Assembly: GCF_051106095.1 (NCBI RefSeq)
Contig: NC_135783.1
Span: forward strand, 204,334,472 to 204,398,471
Direction of reading: 5' to 3'
DNA from: Pogona vitticeps
Taxonomy: Eukaryota > Chordata > Lepidosauria > Squamata > Agamidae
Length of the DNA stretch: 64,000 nt
The notes beneath the pieces were generated by a model that ran no database searches, was not told the DNA's origin, and worked only from the letters and a program-made list of their open reading frames with translations. Position 1 is the stretch's first letter; every line of letters begins with the position of its first letter. Of this stretch, positions 34,560 through 46,862 are shown one piece after another. The position numbers and the translations under genes were made by a program.

Positions 34560-35784
34560 GCCTGAGGTTTGCTTCTGCAAAAGAAATTTAAGCGTTAAGC
34601 GTGCTCTTTCCACAATTGCTTGTCCTGTGGAATTAAAAGGAATCTCATGCTTCAGTGAGAGTCCCCATTGAACATAAGATTCTTGAAAGGCAGATGATAT
34701 ATAGACAGGTCCATTGTCCAGTCTTCAGGCCTAGGATGGCCCATTACAGCAATTGTTCCAAATGTAATGGTGAATAACTTGTCTTGCAGTCTCTCCATGA
34801 AGAGGAGATGCCAAATAAACTCAGAAAATGTATCCACAGTCAAATGTAATTTAGGCAAAAACCTGCACTTGTGTGACATCCACGTGCCAACTACAATGTC
34901 TCTTGCCTGAGTCATTGGGATAGAAAACATTCTGTGAAACATATTTACAGAGTAATGAAACATGTCATGAGAAGCAAATAGGATCAGAAGAAAGACTAAA
35001 GCACATGAATTCTGCTTGAAAGCTGAATCAGCAACAGCATTCCCTTCAGTAAAAAATCCCGGAAGTTGAGGATGGGAACATATATGGGCAATGGAACAGA
35101 ATGCTGTTCTGCTTTAAAGTAACAAAGTCAGGAAAACAGTGAAAACAAATCCTTATCTATGGAAGGAGACAGATATTTAAAAAGCAAATGCCTAAAAAGC
35201 TTATAAACATGTGTCTACAACAAAGTTAAACTCATCATTAGAAAAAAGTTCAAACGCTGTCACGTGACAACACCTTGGAATAGCAAACCGTCTGAAAAAA
35301 GCGTCTGTGGAAAAACAAGTGGTTAATTGATAAAAAATACAGGAAAGCAGGCGCTTGTCTTTTGGAGAGTTCAACATCACCCTGCAGAAAAGAAAAATAG
35401 AGTTAATACGTCCCTGACAATTGTGGCAACATCTGGAACGATGCCTTGGCAAAACAAATCTGCAACTGCTTTAACACAGGAGTACAAGTTCAAGGGAGTG
35501 TGTGGCAAGTGCATCCATTCAACAATTGTGATCCTATCCTTGTCAAGGGTGTAGAGAACTGCAATTGACAGCCATGACGTAGCTAAGATTGGACTTGAAA
35601 TAGGAATGCTCTCAGTAGGTAAGCGATCCACAGCTTGCAGATGAAGTTGTTGAGAGATCAGCTGTAAGAAGCCTTCATCGATGAAGTTACCAGCATAGTA
35701 TGAACAACCAGGAAGTGCAGAGAACAACCGTGAGAGATCATTAGTAGACAATACCAAAACTGATGTGCCCAATTGATATCTCAA
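34560..35784 (-). pseudogene. ERV pol remnants: RNase H-like and integrase-like
   Basis: Near 35500 the minus strand reads like the PLNLYS... strand of a retroviral RNase H. Near 34900-34600 it reads like a betaretrovirus integrase (LHLTVDTFS, then FNSTGQAIVERAR). These remnants are not a working gene. Confidence 0.7.
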
Positions 35785-36305
35785 AGGTATAGATGCAAAA
35801 GTTTATGTCCAGTCTGTTGATTTTTCTGTGGGCTGCAAAAAAACCCTTCTGCAAGAAGACTGTAGGTTGCCAAATGATTCTCCATTTAGACTGTCCGAAT
35901 ACAATGGCCTTCTCTTGGCAGAACGCCCAGAATCGCTGATAAGAGGAGAGTACTAAGTCTGGGCATTGCGCCAGGTGTGGACCTTGAATTTGCTACTTCA
36001 CAGAGACACAGAAAACAATACAGAGTTTATGTCCTAGCAGGCTGCACTGAATCCGTGGATGAGATTACAGGTCCCATCACGCTGAGATATTCAGGAAACT
36101 GCTAAGCAATGCAAGGTGTGATAGAATTTGTAGTTCTAGGAAGAACATGGAACATAGTGTCCAGGATGTTGCAAGTGGCTTGAGAGTAACAATGCTTTCT
36201 CCAGATTGGAAGGTGATGGGGGAAGCGCTTTAAGGAGTTGGCTCACCTCCTCCCACCCCATATGCATTTTTCTCTCTTACTGGCCAGGTGGGGGGGCAAT
36301 CTTTC

Positions 36306-37523
36306 TCAGCTCTGACTGTCCAGCTGAGTAGGATTTTTCACCCAAACCTGAATGTTTGCCATGCGAGTTATCAGTCCTGGCACAACATTCAAGCTGAGAC
36401 AAACAAAAGCAGCGCATGTAAAAACCAGAACAGTGTAGCCTTGAGGAATAGCGGCACATTTAGCTTTAGAAACATAGACCCATTGTGGCAGTTCAAAACA
36501 GGCCTCCTGTTGGGCTGCCCCCCTTACATTTTCTTCCTCCTCCCCTTCTGATTTCTCACAAGACACATGGCATGCTTGTAAAGCTTCTTTTGTATTCCAG
36601 CCGGTGACATCACATGAATCCTGCAGATCCCCTATTATTCTCTCTTGGCCTGGGGGCGGCCCTGAGTCCCATTTCCCTGGGTCCCATTTCCCATGTGACC
36701 TTGGCTGACTGAGAACTGCGTCCATGAAATGGACTTGAATAGCAGCAGTGAATATACCTTCTCCCATAATAATTGGCTGACGTACAGAACCAACAGCATT
36801 AATTTCTGCTTGCTTAGTTGCTAAATCTCGCCATCCTTGAAGGCAAATGAGTCCTTCTGCTGGTGGAAGGAGACCCCTACTCCAGTCACTAGGGGCCGGC
36901 CATTGGGCGGATGAGGATTCCGGGAGAGTCTGTGTCTGTTTGTCCTTGAGACTGAGTTGCAGTTCGCGGACGCCTTGATATGGGAGCAGTTCAGAACTAT
37001 GAGAAACTGCCGCGGCATCTCCCTGTGCCTGTGCTTGTGTTCCCTGAACACCAGGATAAGCAGTTTCTAAAGCAGCACCCACTGTATCCATTAAAGGACA
37101 GTTAGAAATTTTGTTCTCAGTTGCCTGATGAACAGCAGGACTGGGAGACAATGCTGAGGTGTTCCCAGGCTGAGGCTCGGTTGGCTGGGCAGAATGAGAC
37201 AAAGAGTCCAGCAGTGGAACCGAGGGGGCTGGTGTGAGAGGAAGGGGAGGCAAAATTTGAGGGAGTTGTTTGAACAGATTATTTTCAAAATCTTGATCGA
37301 AAAGAATGTTCCGTGGTGGTGCCAATGGATGTCCCTGTAAACAGCTGCCTATTTTAGACCATTCCTTGAGGTCCAGTGTCCCTTCTTCGGGGATCCAGGG
37401 ACATACATCCCGAATAGTATGAACTAAATCTTCCACTTCTGTGCGTGTGGTCGTGTGACCATTCCTTTTTAATAAGAAGTGGAGGTCCTGTACTTCCTGA
37501 AGATTAGATACAAAGCTCCCCAT
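36306..37523 (-). pseudogene. ERV gag-region frame, betaretrovirus-like matrix end
   Basis: The N-terminal part carries DVCPWIPEEGTLDLKEW, which follows the betaretrovirus matrix pattern (SPWFPEEG in MMTV-like Gag), then a Pro-rich section. No capsid major homology region or CCHC zinc knuckle is visible. Treated as a fossil frame of a broken element. Confidence 0.7.
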
Positions 37524-37669
37524 GTTGCCAGGAGGCTAGGTGTCTAACTTGACAAATTCAACACTCACCCGGGATCCTTGCGGATGTGTGACGTCTGAAA
37601 CCCTTGCCGGGCGAGGGCAGTGTGAATTGTCGCGCTGTTGCGTTGCTCAGCTTGTCCCGTGCTTCTCGC

Positions 37670-37687
37670 CTCACACGGGCTGCACCA
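37670..37687 (-). other. ERV primer-binding-like site
   Basis: Two to three bases past the 5' LTR the minus strand reads TGGTGCAGCCCGTGTGAG, starting with the TGG expected opposite a tRNA CCA end. It partly resembles elongator tRNA-Met, but the match is not clean, so the tRNA is not assigned. Confidence 0.5.
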
Positions 37688-37690
37688 AAA

Positions 37691-38082
37691 TGTGGGGAAA
37701 TCCCCAGGGAACCCTGCTTGGAAGCCAGCCAAGCAGCAGTTGCATGAAAACCAGGGAGAGCTCTGATAAATGAAGACACTGCAGACTTTATCTTGTTAGT
37801 ATTCAGGTACCGGTAGAGAAGAAGAAGAAGATGAATATGATGGCTACCTTCTTCCCCCCAGACGTTTTTATTAAGCACGCAAAACAAGCAAAATTAGCAT
37901 AAGATAAGAATTTGGCCATAGAGGCGTCGTGTGGTTATCAGTCTTAAGGCATTCCACGCCTGCGCAGAGAGAGAATCATAGAACAATGCATCTTTATACT
38001 ACAATAACTTGATTATGCTAAACACCAGTGATGTATCCCTTAATAGCCACAAGATGGAACTTTAGACTACAAAATCCCCACA
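37691..38082 (-). repeat. ERV 5' LTR
   Basis: Minus-strand ends are TGTGGGG and CCCCACA. A TATAAAG box lies at about 37993-37999 and an AATAAA signal at 37867-37872, in the order expected for U3 and R. Confidence 0.92.
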
Positions 38083-39461
38083 CACTGGTATATGTTTCGT
38101 GACCTGGATGCCTGGAATGTTACCTGAGAAGCGCAATGCTTCTGTGGGTGGAGGATGGAGGGGAAAAGAAGGAATGCTATTCATTGTTTTAACAGAGACA
38201 ATTTAAACAAGGGTCGTTGGGAGGTGACAAGCCCTGTCCATGCAAGGAGGCTGTGGATTAAGCTTTCATCATTAGGGAACTCATGGATGGAAGCAGAACG
38301 GGCTTTTCCTTGCAAAGGATGGTCCTGCTGGATGGGAGAAGGAAGGAAGTGCTCCACCCCTGCTGATCCTCTGAGATCCTTTCTTTAAGGTCCGAGGCTA
38401 CTGAACCTAATGCAGTTTCTCAGAATGAAGCTGCTTGGGGGGATAGGCTGAAAAAACGTTGTGCTGACAATTTCCAGACATGTGCAATGCCATTCACAAG
38501 CTATGTAGATCATTACTAGTTCACTCTTTGGTGTACAGTAGTTTGTCATCGTTTTTAAAAAGTCACCTTCAAGATTTTCAGACACTCCAAGCAAGCCTTT
38601 CAACGAAATGTGAGCTTTTTCTACCATAGGGACATACATCAGAAATACAGTACAGTAATTCCTTTATGGTTAATTGGTGGGGCTGGTTCCCTCCCTCCCC
38701 GTTTACCTCATTCATATATTTCAGGTTTGTAGGCATGAAAATTAAAATGCTAGTATCAATCTCCTTTTCTAGAGAGATACTATTTCCTGCCACTTACCAA
38801 GGCTTGCATTCCTGCGGTTCAGAGACATGAGTTAGAGGCTGATGTAATAAATTGTGCTAAACAGGTTTCCCTATCTGACAAATGTGGTTTTCCCCCCTTC
38901 ATACTGGCTCAATGCTTCCTAATAATTTTTCTAAAAGGATCATAATTTCTGTACATGTTGACAGTGGTAGATTAAAATTACCATGTTGCGGTAAAGTGCT
39001 GTGATAACCGACCAGTCTTATCATAAATCTAACTGAGGAGTTGTAAAAATATTAGCAGATATGTTCTTACTTAACAATCTCAGCATAGGATGGAGAACAT
39101 CTTTATGGGACCCTCACAGGTCCTTTGAATGTCTCCTTACCTAATTTGGTTCCTTCCTCTGAATTCTTGGCAACAAATAACAAGTCCTACAATAATCCTT
39201 CACTGATTTGACAAGAACCCCCTTAAATTTCTGTGTCAGAATTAGGTCTCATTTGAATAATTTGCCTGAAAGGATGCTCTGGAGCAACTTCAGTTCATCC
39301 TTGAGAGCAGCTATTTTTTGCTGAATGTATCTATGACAAAAAAAAAAACACCAAATAAAAACTTTATTGTAGGAATGGAAGTGTGTGTAAGAAAAGAAGC
39401 TACACATTTGACCTGAGAGTCAGGTAGACTTGGACAAAACAAAGCCAAAGCAAAAAGTGTG
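38083..39461. other. Intergenic, no recognised gene
   Basis: Single-copy-looking AT-rich sequence right of the provirus. No coding signal supported. Confidence 0.4.
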
Positions 39462-39691
39462 CTGCTTATATACCGCCCCATAGTGCTTCAAGCACTCTCT
39501 GGGTGGTTCACAAGTTAATTATGCAAGCTACACATTGCCCCCCCCCCAGCAAGCTGGGTACTTATTTTACCGACCTTGGAAGGATAGAAGGCTGAGTGAA
39601 CCTTGAGCCGGGTACCTGGAATTGAACCCCAGGTCGTGAGCACAGTTTTGGCTGCAGGACAGCAGTTTAACCACTGCGCCACAAGGCTCTT
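39462..39691 (-). mobile_element. tRNA-derived SINE, antisense
   Basis: Reverse complement of the 30113 copy: TATATACCGCCCCATAGTGC at the left, GGAATTGAACCCCAGGTCGT (B box) and TTTAACCACTGCGCCAC (A box) at the right. A C-run at 39538-39548 replaces a shorter one in the plus copy. Confidence 0.88.
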
Positions 39692-40344
39692 CAGTCCATT
39701 TCCATCTTACATCAGTCATCAATAGGTTCATTCTTAAGTCTCTTTTGGCTCTTTCTGTATCAACATGTGCTTTAAAATGAAATAATGACGATCACTACTA
39801 TTGCCACCAATAACAATAAGCATGGTGACGAGCTCTCAATAATAATGTAAACTATGCAAATAATTTGGTCTTAAGGACAGTAAGGGACATGCGTATTAAA
39901 GTGAACATCTGAAACAAGATAAAGTTATAAGAAGATAGAATGACCTCAATGGAGATGAAACCTGGTCCTCTTATGTAGCACAAACCCAACATGGATTAAT
40001 CCCCACAGACTATTTTAGAAGTTTTGTACTCTTGTACTCAATATTATCCTAGCTTTGTTTAATTCTGGGAAGGATGGGATAGTACACTACTTATTTGTCT
40101 GTTAAAGCTACTGTTATCTTCCAGTGGGCAAGTGCTTTCAGAACTACAATAGGGCTAAAAAGGACTTATATTTTAAGGGTGGACAAACAAACACTCAGTA
40201 TCCGCTGTTTTGTGGACTGAGGAATGGACCTCCCTAGCAATGCTTCATCATGTTATCTTGGACAGATGTCAACTTTGTTAAGATATTTAGAGAGATATAT
40301 GGTCACCATATATTAATGACTATAATTAACCAACATCTTATAGT

Positions 40345-40790
40345 TTGGGACCCTATTACCTGCCTGAGTGTCACTCCCAGAGGCCATCTTCCCATGCCTC
40401 CAGATCCTCCCAAGCATCGTTCCTCCAGGTCACTGTGCCGAAGGAGGCCAGAAAATCTCAAACAAGATGTCAGGCCTTCTCAGTGGTTGCACCATCTCTC
40501 TGGATTCACCTTCTGGTGGAGTTATACCTGGACGTCTCTCTCCCCAACTTTAAGAGGCTACTTTAAATGCATCTCTTTCAAGAGGCATTCAAAGGCAGCC
40601 TCATTTTAAGTTATTTGCCCCTACACAGGTATTTTGACTTTGTGGCACCATTAGATTTTAATCTCGGTTATTTTTCTATTGCATTTGTTCTTTTATTTTG
40701 CTTGCATTGTGTCATTTGGCTGTTTTATATGTTCACTACCCATAATAGTACTGTGCATTAAAGGTGCAGTATACAAACAAACAAAGTTTT
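40345..40790 (+). mobile_element. LINE (L2/CR1-type) ORF2 C-terminal end and 3' UTR
   Basis: One frame reads CQAFSVVAPSLW, then LPNFKRLL, and continues after an in-frame stop with MHLFQEAF. This is the familiar AFSVVAPxLWNSLP...LLKxxLFxxAF ending of L2/CR1-like ORF2. The 3' part is AT-rich and ends near an AAACAAACAAA tail. Diverged and 5'-truncated. Confidence 0.78.
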
Positions 40791-40963
40791 TCTTTCTCTT
40801 CTCTTTCTCCCTAGGAAATTTAATAAAATAAAAAAAATTCTTTAAAAAAAAAATACAGTTGCCAGAATCCTGTTTGATATTTGCATGCATATGGAGTTCC
40901 AGCTGTGAAAGCTGACAAGGTGGCAGTTATGCATGACCAGGCACTTAATTACCATGTCTCCCT

Positions 40964-41232
40964 GAAAGTAAAACAGAGCCTTATATTAATTTTTGCTCAA
41001 AAAAACACATGAGGGCTTATTTTCAGGGGATGTTTTATTTTTTCATGTACAACAATCTATGTTTATTCAAATACAGTCATGTCATCCTATTCTGGTGGCT
41101 GCATAGTGGTGGAGGGTGGGGGTTTCTCTTAACTAGGGCCTATTTTTGGGGTAGGACTTATATTACGAGCATCCTGAAAAATCATACTAGGGCTTATTTT
41201 CAGGTTAGGTCTTATTTTGGGGGAAACAGAAT
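40964..41232. mobile_element. DNA transposon with ~25-base inverted ends
   Basis: Left end TGTCTCCCTGAAAGTAAAAC and right end GGTCTTATTTTGGGGGAAAC are complementary. Internal GGGCTTATTTTCAGG repeats occur twice. Non-coding miniature element; superfamily not assigned. Confidence 0.7.
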
Positions 41233-42354
41233 AATGCTTTGTCAGATCATCATAAAAGCTTCTGGTTAGAGTTATGTACATGTAAATACTGACTATGATG
41301 CTGGCCACAGGAACCAAAAGGATGAGAAGAATCCTTTTTCTATAGTTGCTCTAGGAATATATAGCTCTTACAACACATTTGGTAAAACTTGGGAGAATAC
41401 ATGCAGTGTTCTCTCTATCTTCCTTTTAAGAGAGGTGCACAACCATCAATATCCAAATGACTAAACAGGAAAAGAAAACTGCCTTTTAATCCTAGTTGTG
41501 TCATTGTCTGGATATTTAAGTTCTCCAGCTCCAGATTTCATATCCTTATTTTAAACATTTTTGAATACAATAATTATAAATAATAGGGTAATATGAAACC
41601 TTAGCCCCATGAACTTTGGACTAATAAAACAGATCGTCTACTGTACCTAGTCATTAGCAAAGGATTATGGAGAACCGGGCATTTAGTGTCTCTTACAAAC
41701 TTTGTGCTACACTGGGGGATTGTTAAAATTTCACTGGAAGTTAGCCACACAAAATTAAAGTTATTATTATTTTTTAATGCAGTGGAGTGAGATGAGATGT
41801 TTGTCACCCGCTGTTTCCTTTGGCTCATGTATTTTGTCTTTCGTTTGGATGTTTGCATTTCTGCTTGAACAAAATTCTCTGCATCACCAGTACCGGCCTC
41901 CATGTGTTTGTATTTCCTTCCTCTTGAGAATTTAAAATCTTAAAAGCAGCTTTAGAAGTGGAAATGCTCCACTTCCCCATAAGCATGGCAATTGCAGAGA
42001 AGAGGAGAATGTGACAGAGTATAGATGGTTTGCATGGTAAAAGCCCAGCCTCAATCTCCGGCAGACCCAGTTAAATGAATCAGGTAGCAACCACTGGCAA
42101 TTCACAGTAAACGACAATGGGATGAGACTGCTTTGTAGTCTGAGAGAGTATAAAGGTGGAAGAAAATGTTGTGAGATACACAAAAGATTGTTAATTCTAT
42201 GTTGGCCTTGTAGCCCTAAAATAGGGGACAAATGGTAGCAGAGGGTGTTTCATATTCCTTTACCCATTCATTTTTATTTGCAGTGTTGGCCCCTGATGAT
42301 ATCTTGCCCTTCAAAAACACAGGACAACACACTCCTCCAAACCTTCTTCTAGAT

Positions 42355-42469
42355 ACCTCGGGTCCCCACTACTACAACTCCCAGGAATCCTGGCCAGCAC
42401 AGCCAGTGGTGAAGGCTTCTGGGACTTTTAGTCCAAGAACATCTGGGGACCCAAAGTTCGGAACCACTG
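42355..42469. mobile_element. Palindromic hAT miniature element, left arm truncated
   Basis: Retains ACAACTCCCAGGAATCCTGG, GGCTTCTGGGACTTTTAGTC and the right end CCAAAGTTCGGAACCACTG. The left terminal CAGTGG is missing or altered. Confidence 0.7.
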
Positions 42470-42672
42470 CTCTCAAGGAAGGGTGTGCAGCCTATGAACT
42501 ATGGCTGTACCGTCCCTCTAAACCCCGCAAGCTAACCCTCAGTAACACATCTCCCCCCTGTTTAAAATGCCTTTTGGTAAAAACAACAACAGCATCCCTG
42601 TGCCTTCTAAGAGGCTTGAGGTAAATTTTGCCATGCTTTGATTGTCCCCAACATCTCTCCTCCCACATTTAC

Positions 42673-43094
42673 CCTATATACTTGAGTATAAGTCTTTTAA
42701 ATGTTTTTGAAGATACTGCCCTTCTGAGCTGCGATACACACTTCACTGCCTGAGGAGGGAGGACTCATACTGGATGCTGAGCTCATCTACTGCTGTACTG
42801 CTGCATAACAAGATGGAGGGAGACGGAGGATGGAGGAGGAAGGTGGGTACATAGAATATGCAGAAGGAGGAGGATGGGAGTGTCCTGGAAACAGAAATGA
42901 AGTGTACTTATCCCGGGTCATTGGACCACCCACAGAAGCTGCAGGCGCCTGTAGATGAGCAGGGGAGTCCGGAGAACACCCGCACTGCAGGGGAGAACAT
43001 GCGGTTTTGACACTGACTCGAGTATAAGCCGAGGGGTGCTTTTTCAGCAAAAAAATTATGCTGAAAAATTAGGCTTATACTTGAATATATACAG
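42673..43094. mobile_element. DNA transposon with TATACTTGAGTATAAG ends
   Basis: Left end CTATATACTTGAGTATAAGT and right end GGCTTATACTTGAATATATA are inverted repeats. A second inner ACTCGAGTATAAGCCGAGGG block and TTTTTCAGC palindromes near 43045-43070 are typical of a widespread vertebrate miniature element. The central part is unrelated purine-rich sequence. Confidence 0.72.
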
Positions 43095-43110
43095 TAATTA
43101 AAACCAACAA

Positions 43111-44749
43111 CACTTTTTTGGACTTTAGAGGACTCAGACATGGTTTTTCAATAAACAACTACATGTTTTTGTAGTCCTAACCCTAACTCTAACCGTAGAA
43201 GTTATCTTTCCTAAGCTAGACATACTGGCACGATACTTCTGCCCCCTCTCAGGCCTAGGGCCTTGGTGGGGACAGAGGTGGGTTGGGAATCACAAGAGCA
43301 GTGCTCCAAGGTCCAGGAGTGACTGTGTACAGTCTCTGGACCTCTGGAGATTATCCCGCCTTGCCCTATAAATTGAAACGGGAGAGGGAAGTGCCTGCAG
43401 TCACACTACATTTGTGAGACTCATCTGCCTCCAGTGTAACAATTTCACCCTGTCCTCACCCAGGTTCGATGCTTGAGAGAGGCCATAAGTAATGTGCCAA
43501 TATTTGTCAGAAGCAAAGCTCAGAAAAGAGTGTGTGTTTTGGGGATGGGGTGGGGTGAGGTAGGTTCCCCACTCTCTAGAATCCTCTTAGCCATCCAAGT
43601 TGTGTCTGGGAGCAGCAATTAAAAAAAGTAACTTTTCCAAGCTCTGGTCAGATGCCTGGGGTAGTGGGGAATTGTTACCTCACCACTTCTCCACTCCAGT
43701 TATCTGGGGGATGACTTTAGTTCAGCATGCCAACTAAAAGGTGACTCTCAGCCCTGCAAGTCTGGTGTTAAATTAACAAGTGTCCTCCTCAAACCCATGT
43801 AAAAACCTGAGTACATTCTGAGAAACCATGCACAAAAAAGGATCTTTGACCTTTGGCAGTTGTGTGTCTTAGTGAATTTCTCTCAATCATTGACACAAAT
43901 GCAGGACTTTTTCTCAGGAGAACTGTGTTCAGACAGAGTAATAAAACCAATACACAGTGATCACTGTTGCAAAACAGTAATTTAGCAAGCATGGCTATAT
44001 AAATTCAAATAGGGTACAAATTACTGTATAATTACCCTCACATGCAATGGACAATCCTATGCATAAGACACATACCAGACACAAAATTCAAAGAACATAG
44101 TAAAATTCCACTTCTATATGAGGAGATTAGCTTTATTAGTGCACAGTTTAAAGTCAGGGCTGGAGAAACTAGGCCACCAGGATATATGGTAAGAACGGAC
44201 TGGAATAGGGTAAGTTCCAGGGAGTGGCCGCAAAGGTTGAGGCTGCACAAATCAGGGTTCAGAAAGGGGCAAGAAGAGGAAGGAGAGATGGGGAGGGAAA
44301 GCAGAGGGATTTTGCAGTGGCTTGTTGGGGCTCAAGGGAAACACCCTGGCTGCCTCCTGAGCAAGGTCACAGGAAGAAAAAGAGAAGGAGAGGAGAATTC
44401 ATGTGCTTTTCAATCCCTGTTGCAATGTTTAGTTGTCTTTCCTTCCTTCCAGCTCTGTCTCTTTATCCTAGACCATTTTACCTCACCAACGTCCTCTGCA
44501 AGATTTTGTAGAGTGGAAAGTAACTATGAAGGTGGATGACAAGATGGACCTGAAGAGGAAACACTGTCTCCTCCAGAGATGGAGGAACAACCAACTATGA
44601 AAAGCCAGTCTTGGCTGCAATTCCTTTTGCTGGGTAATGGAAGAAAAAGGTGGCCAGGTTTTGTCATGAATTTGCACAGAGGCCATACAATTGCCTTCAC
44701 GTCATTCAAATTTTAGTACATATGATGCTGAGCATATCATAATGAGATA
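43111..44749. other. Intergenic, no recognised gene
   Basis: A 165-codon open frame at 44042-44539 (plus) shows no signal peptide, domain or repeat. I do not call it a gene. Confidence 0.4.
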
Positions 44750-45172
44750 CAGTGGTTCCTCGCTAGACTATGATAATCCGTTCCACTGAAATCGCTGTTC
44801 AGCAAAATCATTGTCTAGCGAAAAGCATTTCCCCATTGGAATGTGTTGAAACATGTTTCACGCGTTCCAATGGGGAAGAATTGTCATCTAGCGAAGATCG
44901 GCCATAGGAAAGCCGCTTTGTGAACCGCCGATCAGCTGTTTAAATAGCTGTCTTGCGAAGCTTAGGTCCTGAAAACACCGTTTTGCGAGCGCGGAGGGAG
45001 CTGTCAAAATCGTTGTCTAGCGAAAATCGGTTTGCGAAGAAGGGACCAAACATTGTCCAGCGAAATTCCCCCATAGGAATCACTGTTTTGCGAATTGCTA
45101 TAGCAATTGCAAAACATCAATGTCTAGTGAAAATACTGTCATGCGGGGTAACTGTCTAGCGAGGCACCACTG
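44750..45172. mobile_element. TA-flanked DNA transposon (Tigger/pogo-like), copy 2
   Basis: CAGTGGTTCCTCGC at the left, GCGAGGCACCACTG at the right, TA on both sides. Length 423 bases. Inner motifs CATTGGAATGTGTTGAAACA and TGCGAATTGCTATAGCAATTGC are shared with copies 3 and 4. Confidence 0.87.
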
Positions 45173-45769
45173 TACGTTCAAGAATTAAGAGGGATTTGCC
45201 ACATTTGGGTGCAGCACGAAACTATGGTTTGGGGCAAACTGGAAGCAGAAGCTTCTAATCTCTCCTAGTGCATGAAGGTAGAGAAGAAAGCCTGAGGCCT
45301 AGGGCTTGCTTCTGCTTTTCAAAAGGACAACCCAGACTTTTGTCATTATGTCTGATCTGAGATATTCCAAGTGCTTCAAGTAAAATGTTAAGGTAGCAAT
45401 TCAGCATCATGTAGGTTTCAAGGAAGGATGGCTTTGTTAGGCTGTCACAGCAAAAACACCACCACTGAAGACAAACAGGTTTTATTTGGCATAAGCATTC
45501 CTGGACGGTAGCTTTTTTTCATCAGATACACAAAGCGCTGCTTCAGTTTGCAGAGCAATACACATGCTTGGATGAGGCATGTTGGAGAACTGGAATGCAC
45601 AAGGTACAAACACTGATCATTATCATAACAGCGATCATTTTGCACAGAAGATGAATGCATATACTGTGAGGAAAAGTGTACATCCTATCTAAGTTATCAA
45701 AGGTAGAGTTTGACCTCTGTGTGAGTGTTATGTGGACTACTTCTGATGGGAGAATAACTCATGAGAGCC

Positions 45770-45850
45770 AGTGTCATGAGTAGCGCACAGTGCTGGACTG
45801 GAAATATGAGTTCAAATCTCCACTGGACTATGGACATTCATTATGTAGTG
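45770..45850 (+). mobile_element. tRNA-SINE head fragment
   Basis: GTGTCATGAGTAGCGCACAG, then GAGTTCAAATCTCCACTGG has the B box and first arm of the SINEs listed. The tail is missing. Confidence 0.55.
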
Positions 45851-46454
45851 GTGATAGTAACTAGAGATGGGGATATTTGTATTTGTAAATGAATATTAAT
45901 ATTCCTATCCCAGATGAACCTAATGAGGGTCCAGCCCCCAGGGACTGAAGCATCCACTCATGCATCCCAGTGACGTGAAGGTCCTGCTCTTCCCGCCAAT
46001 GGCACCCAGAATGCCGCTGTCTTCCTGCTTGGCTGGCCACTCCAGGCAGAGGTCGGGAGGTCAAGTCTCCCCACATGGCTGCTGAGCAGCCAGCTGGGAG
46101 AGGGATTAGGTTCAGCTGGGACCTAATCTCTAGTAGTAACCCATGCTCACATACCTCAAAAACCTTACTAGTGCCACTATTAAGTTAGAAGCCACTTGAC
46201 AGTGCATGACAAAGTGACCTAGCCCTGGAGTACTATGGTGCCTTGTTAGCTTCCTGAATTCTGCTAATGGCTGGGTAGGTAGCTCAACACCCTCCCTATC
46301 AAACTCTGTCAAACTCCCTCTTTGTAATTTAAGTCCTTTCAAGAGGGGAAAAAAATAATGGTTTGTTAGCATGCTAAGACTTCTCATCAGAAGACACTTG
46401 AGTTTTGTGAAGACCTGGCTGCTGAAAGAATTGCTAAAATAAAGTGATAATCAG

Positions 46455-46862
46455 ATCCTCCCAGGCTGTGCTCCTCTGGGTGGCCTTTTGGAGGGGGGTC
46501 AGGGAGAGAAGAAAATCATCAATGAGAAGTCAGGTCTTCTTGGCGGTGGAGTCAGCCTTCTAGAATCAGCTCCCAATTGAGCTGCATCTGGTCCCCTCCC
46601 TCCCCATTTTTAAGAGGCTGTGAAAACCCTGCTCTCTCATGAGGCCTTCAAATGCAGGCTCACCTGGAGTTTTGGCCTCATGCTCTGTTGCCTTATTTGG
46701 AAATGCTGCTCTGTTGTGACTTAATGCTGATTTAATTTGATTGTCCTGTCTATTCTTTATTAGCGTATTATTTCATGTGTTCTCTTTTGTTCTGTCGGAC
46801 TTTACATTATTTATTGTTCAGAATCATTTTGTATGTAAGTGAAATAAATAACTTGCAAATAT
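46455..46862 (+). mobile_element. LINE (L2/CR1-type) 3' end, second copy
   Basis: Parallels 40345-40790: AGAAGTCAGGTCTTCTTGGC, AGCTGCATCTGGTCCCCTCC, TTTTTAAGAGGCTGTGAAAA, CATGAGGCCTTCAAATGCAG. Ends GTGAAATAAATAA. Confidence 0.7.

Larger units (their letters stand above)
33029..38082 (-). mobile_element. Endogenous retrovirus, betaretrovirus-like (class II), broken, young
   Basis: A 5,054-base provirus on the minus strand with two 392-base LTRs that I find identical base for base. Flanks CACTGA (33023-33028) and CACTGG (38083-38088) look like a six-base target duplication with one difference; six bases is normal for betaretroviruses. Parts in order from the 5' end (right to left): LTR, primer-binding-like site, a matrix-type gag frame, RNase H-like and integrase-like remnants, a purine-rich tract, LTR. 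Core capsid, protease and most reverse transcriptase sequence is not seen and there is no complete env. The copy is broken in several places and cannot be autonomous. Identical LTRs imply a recent insertion. Confidence 0.9.

Noticed and set aside
44042-44539. 165-codon plus frame
   Set aside because: Low-complexity purine-rich stretch, no recognisable family and no promoter signal.
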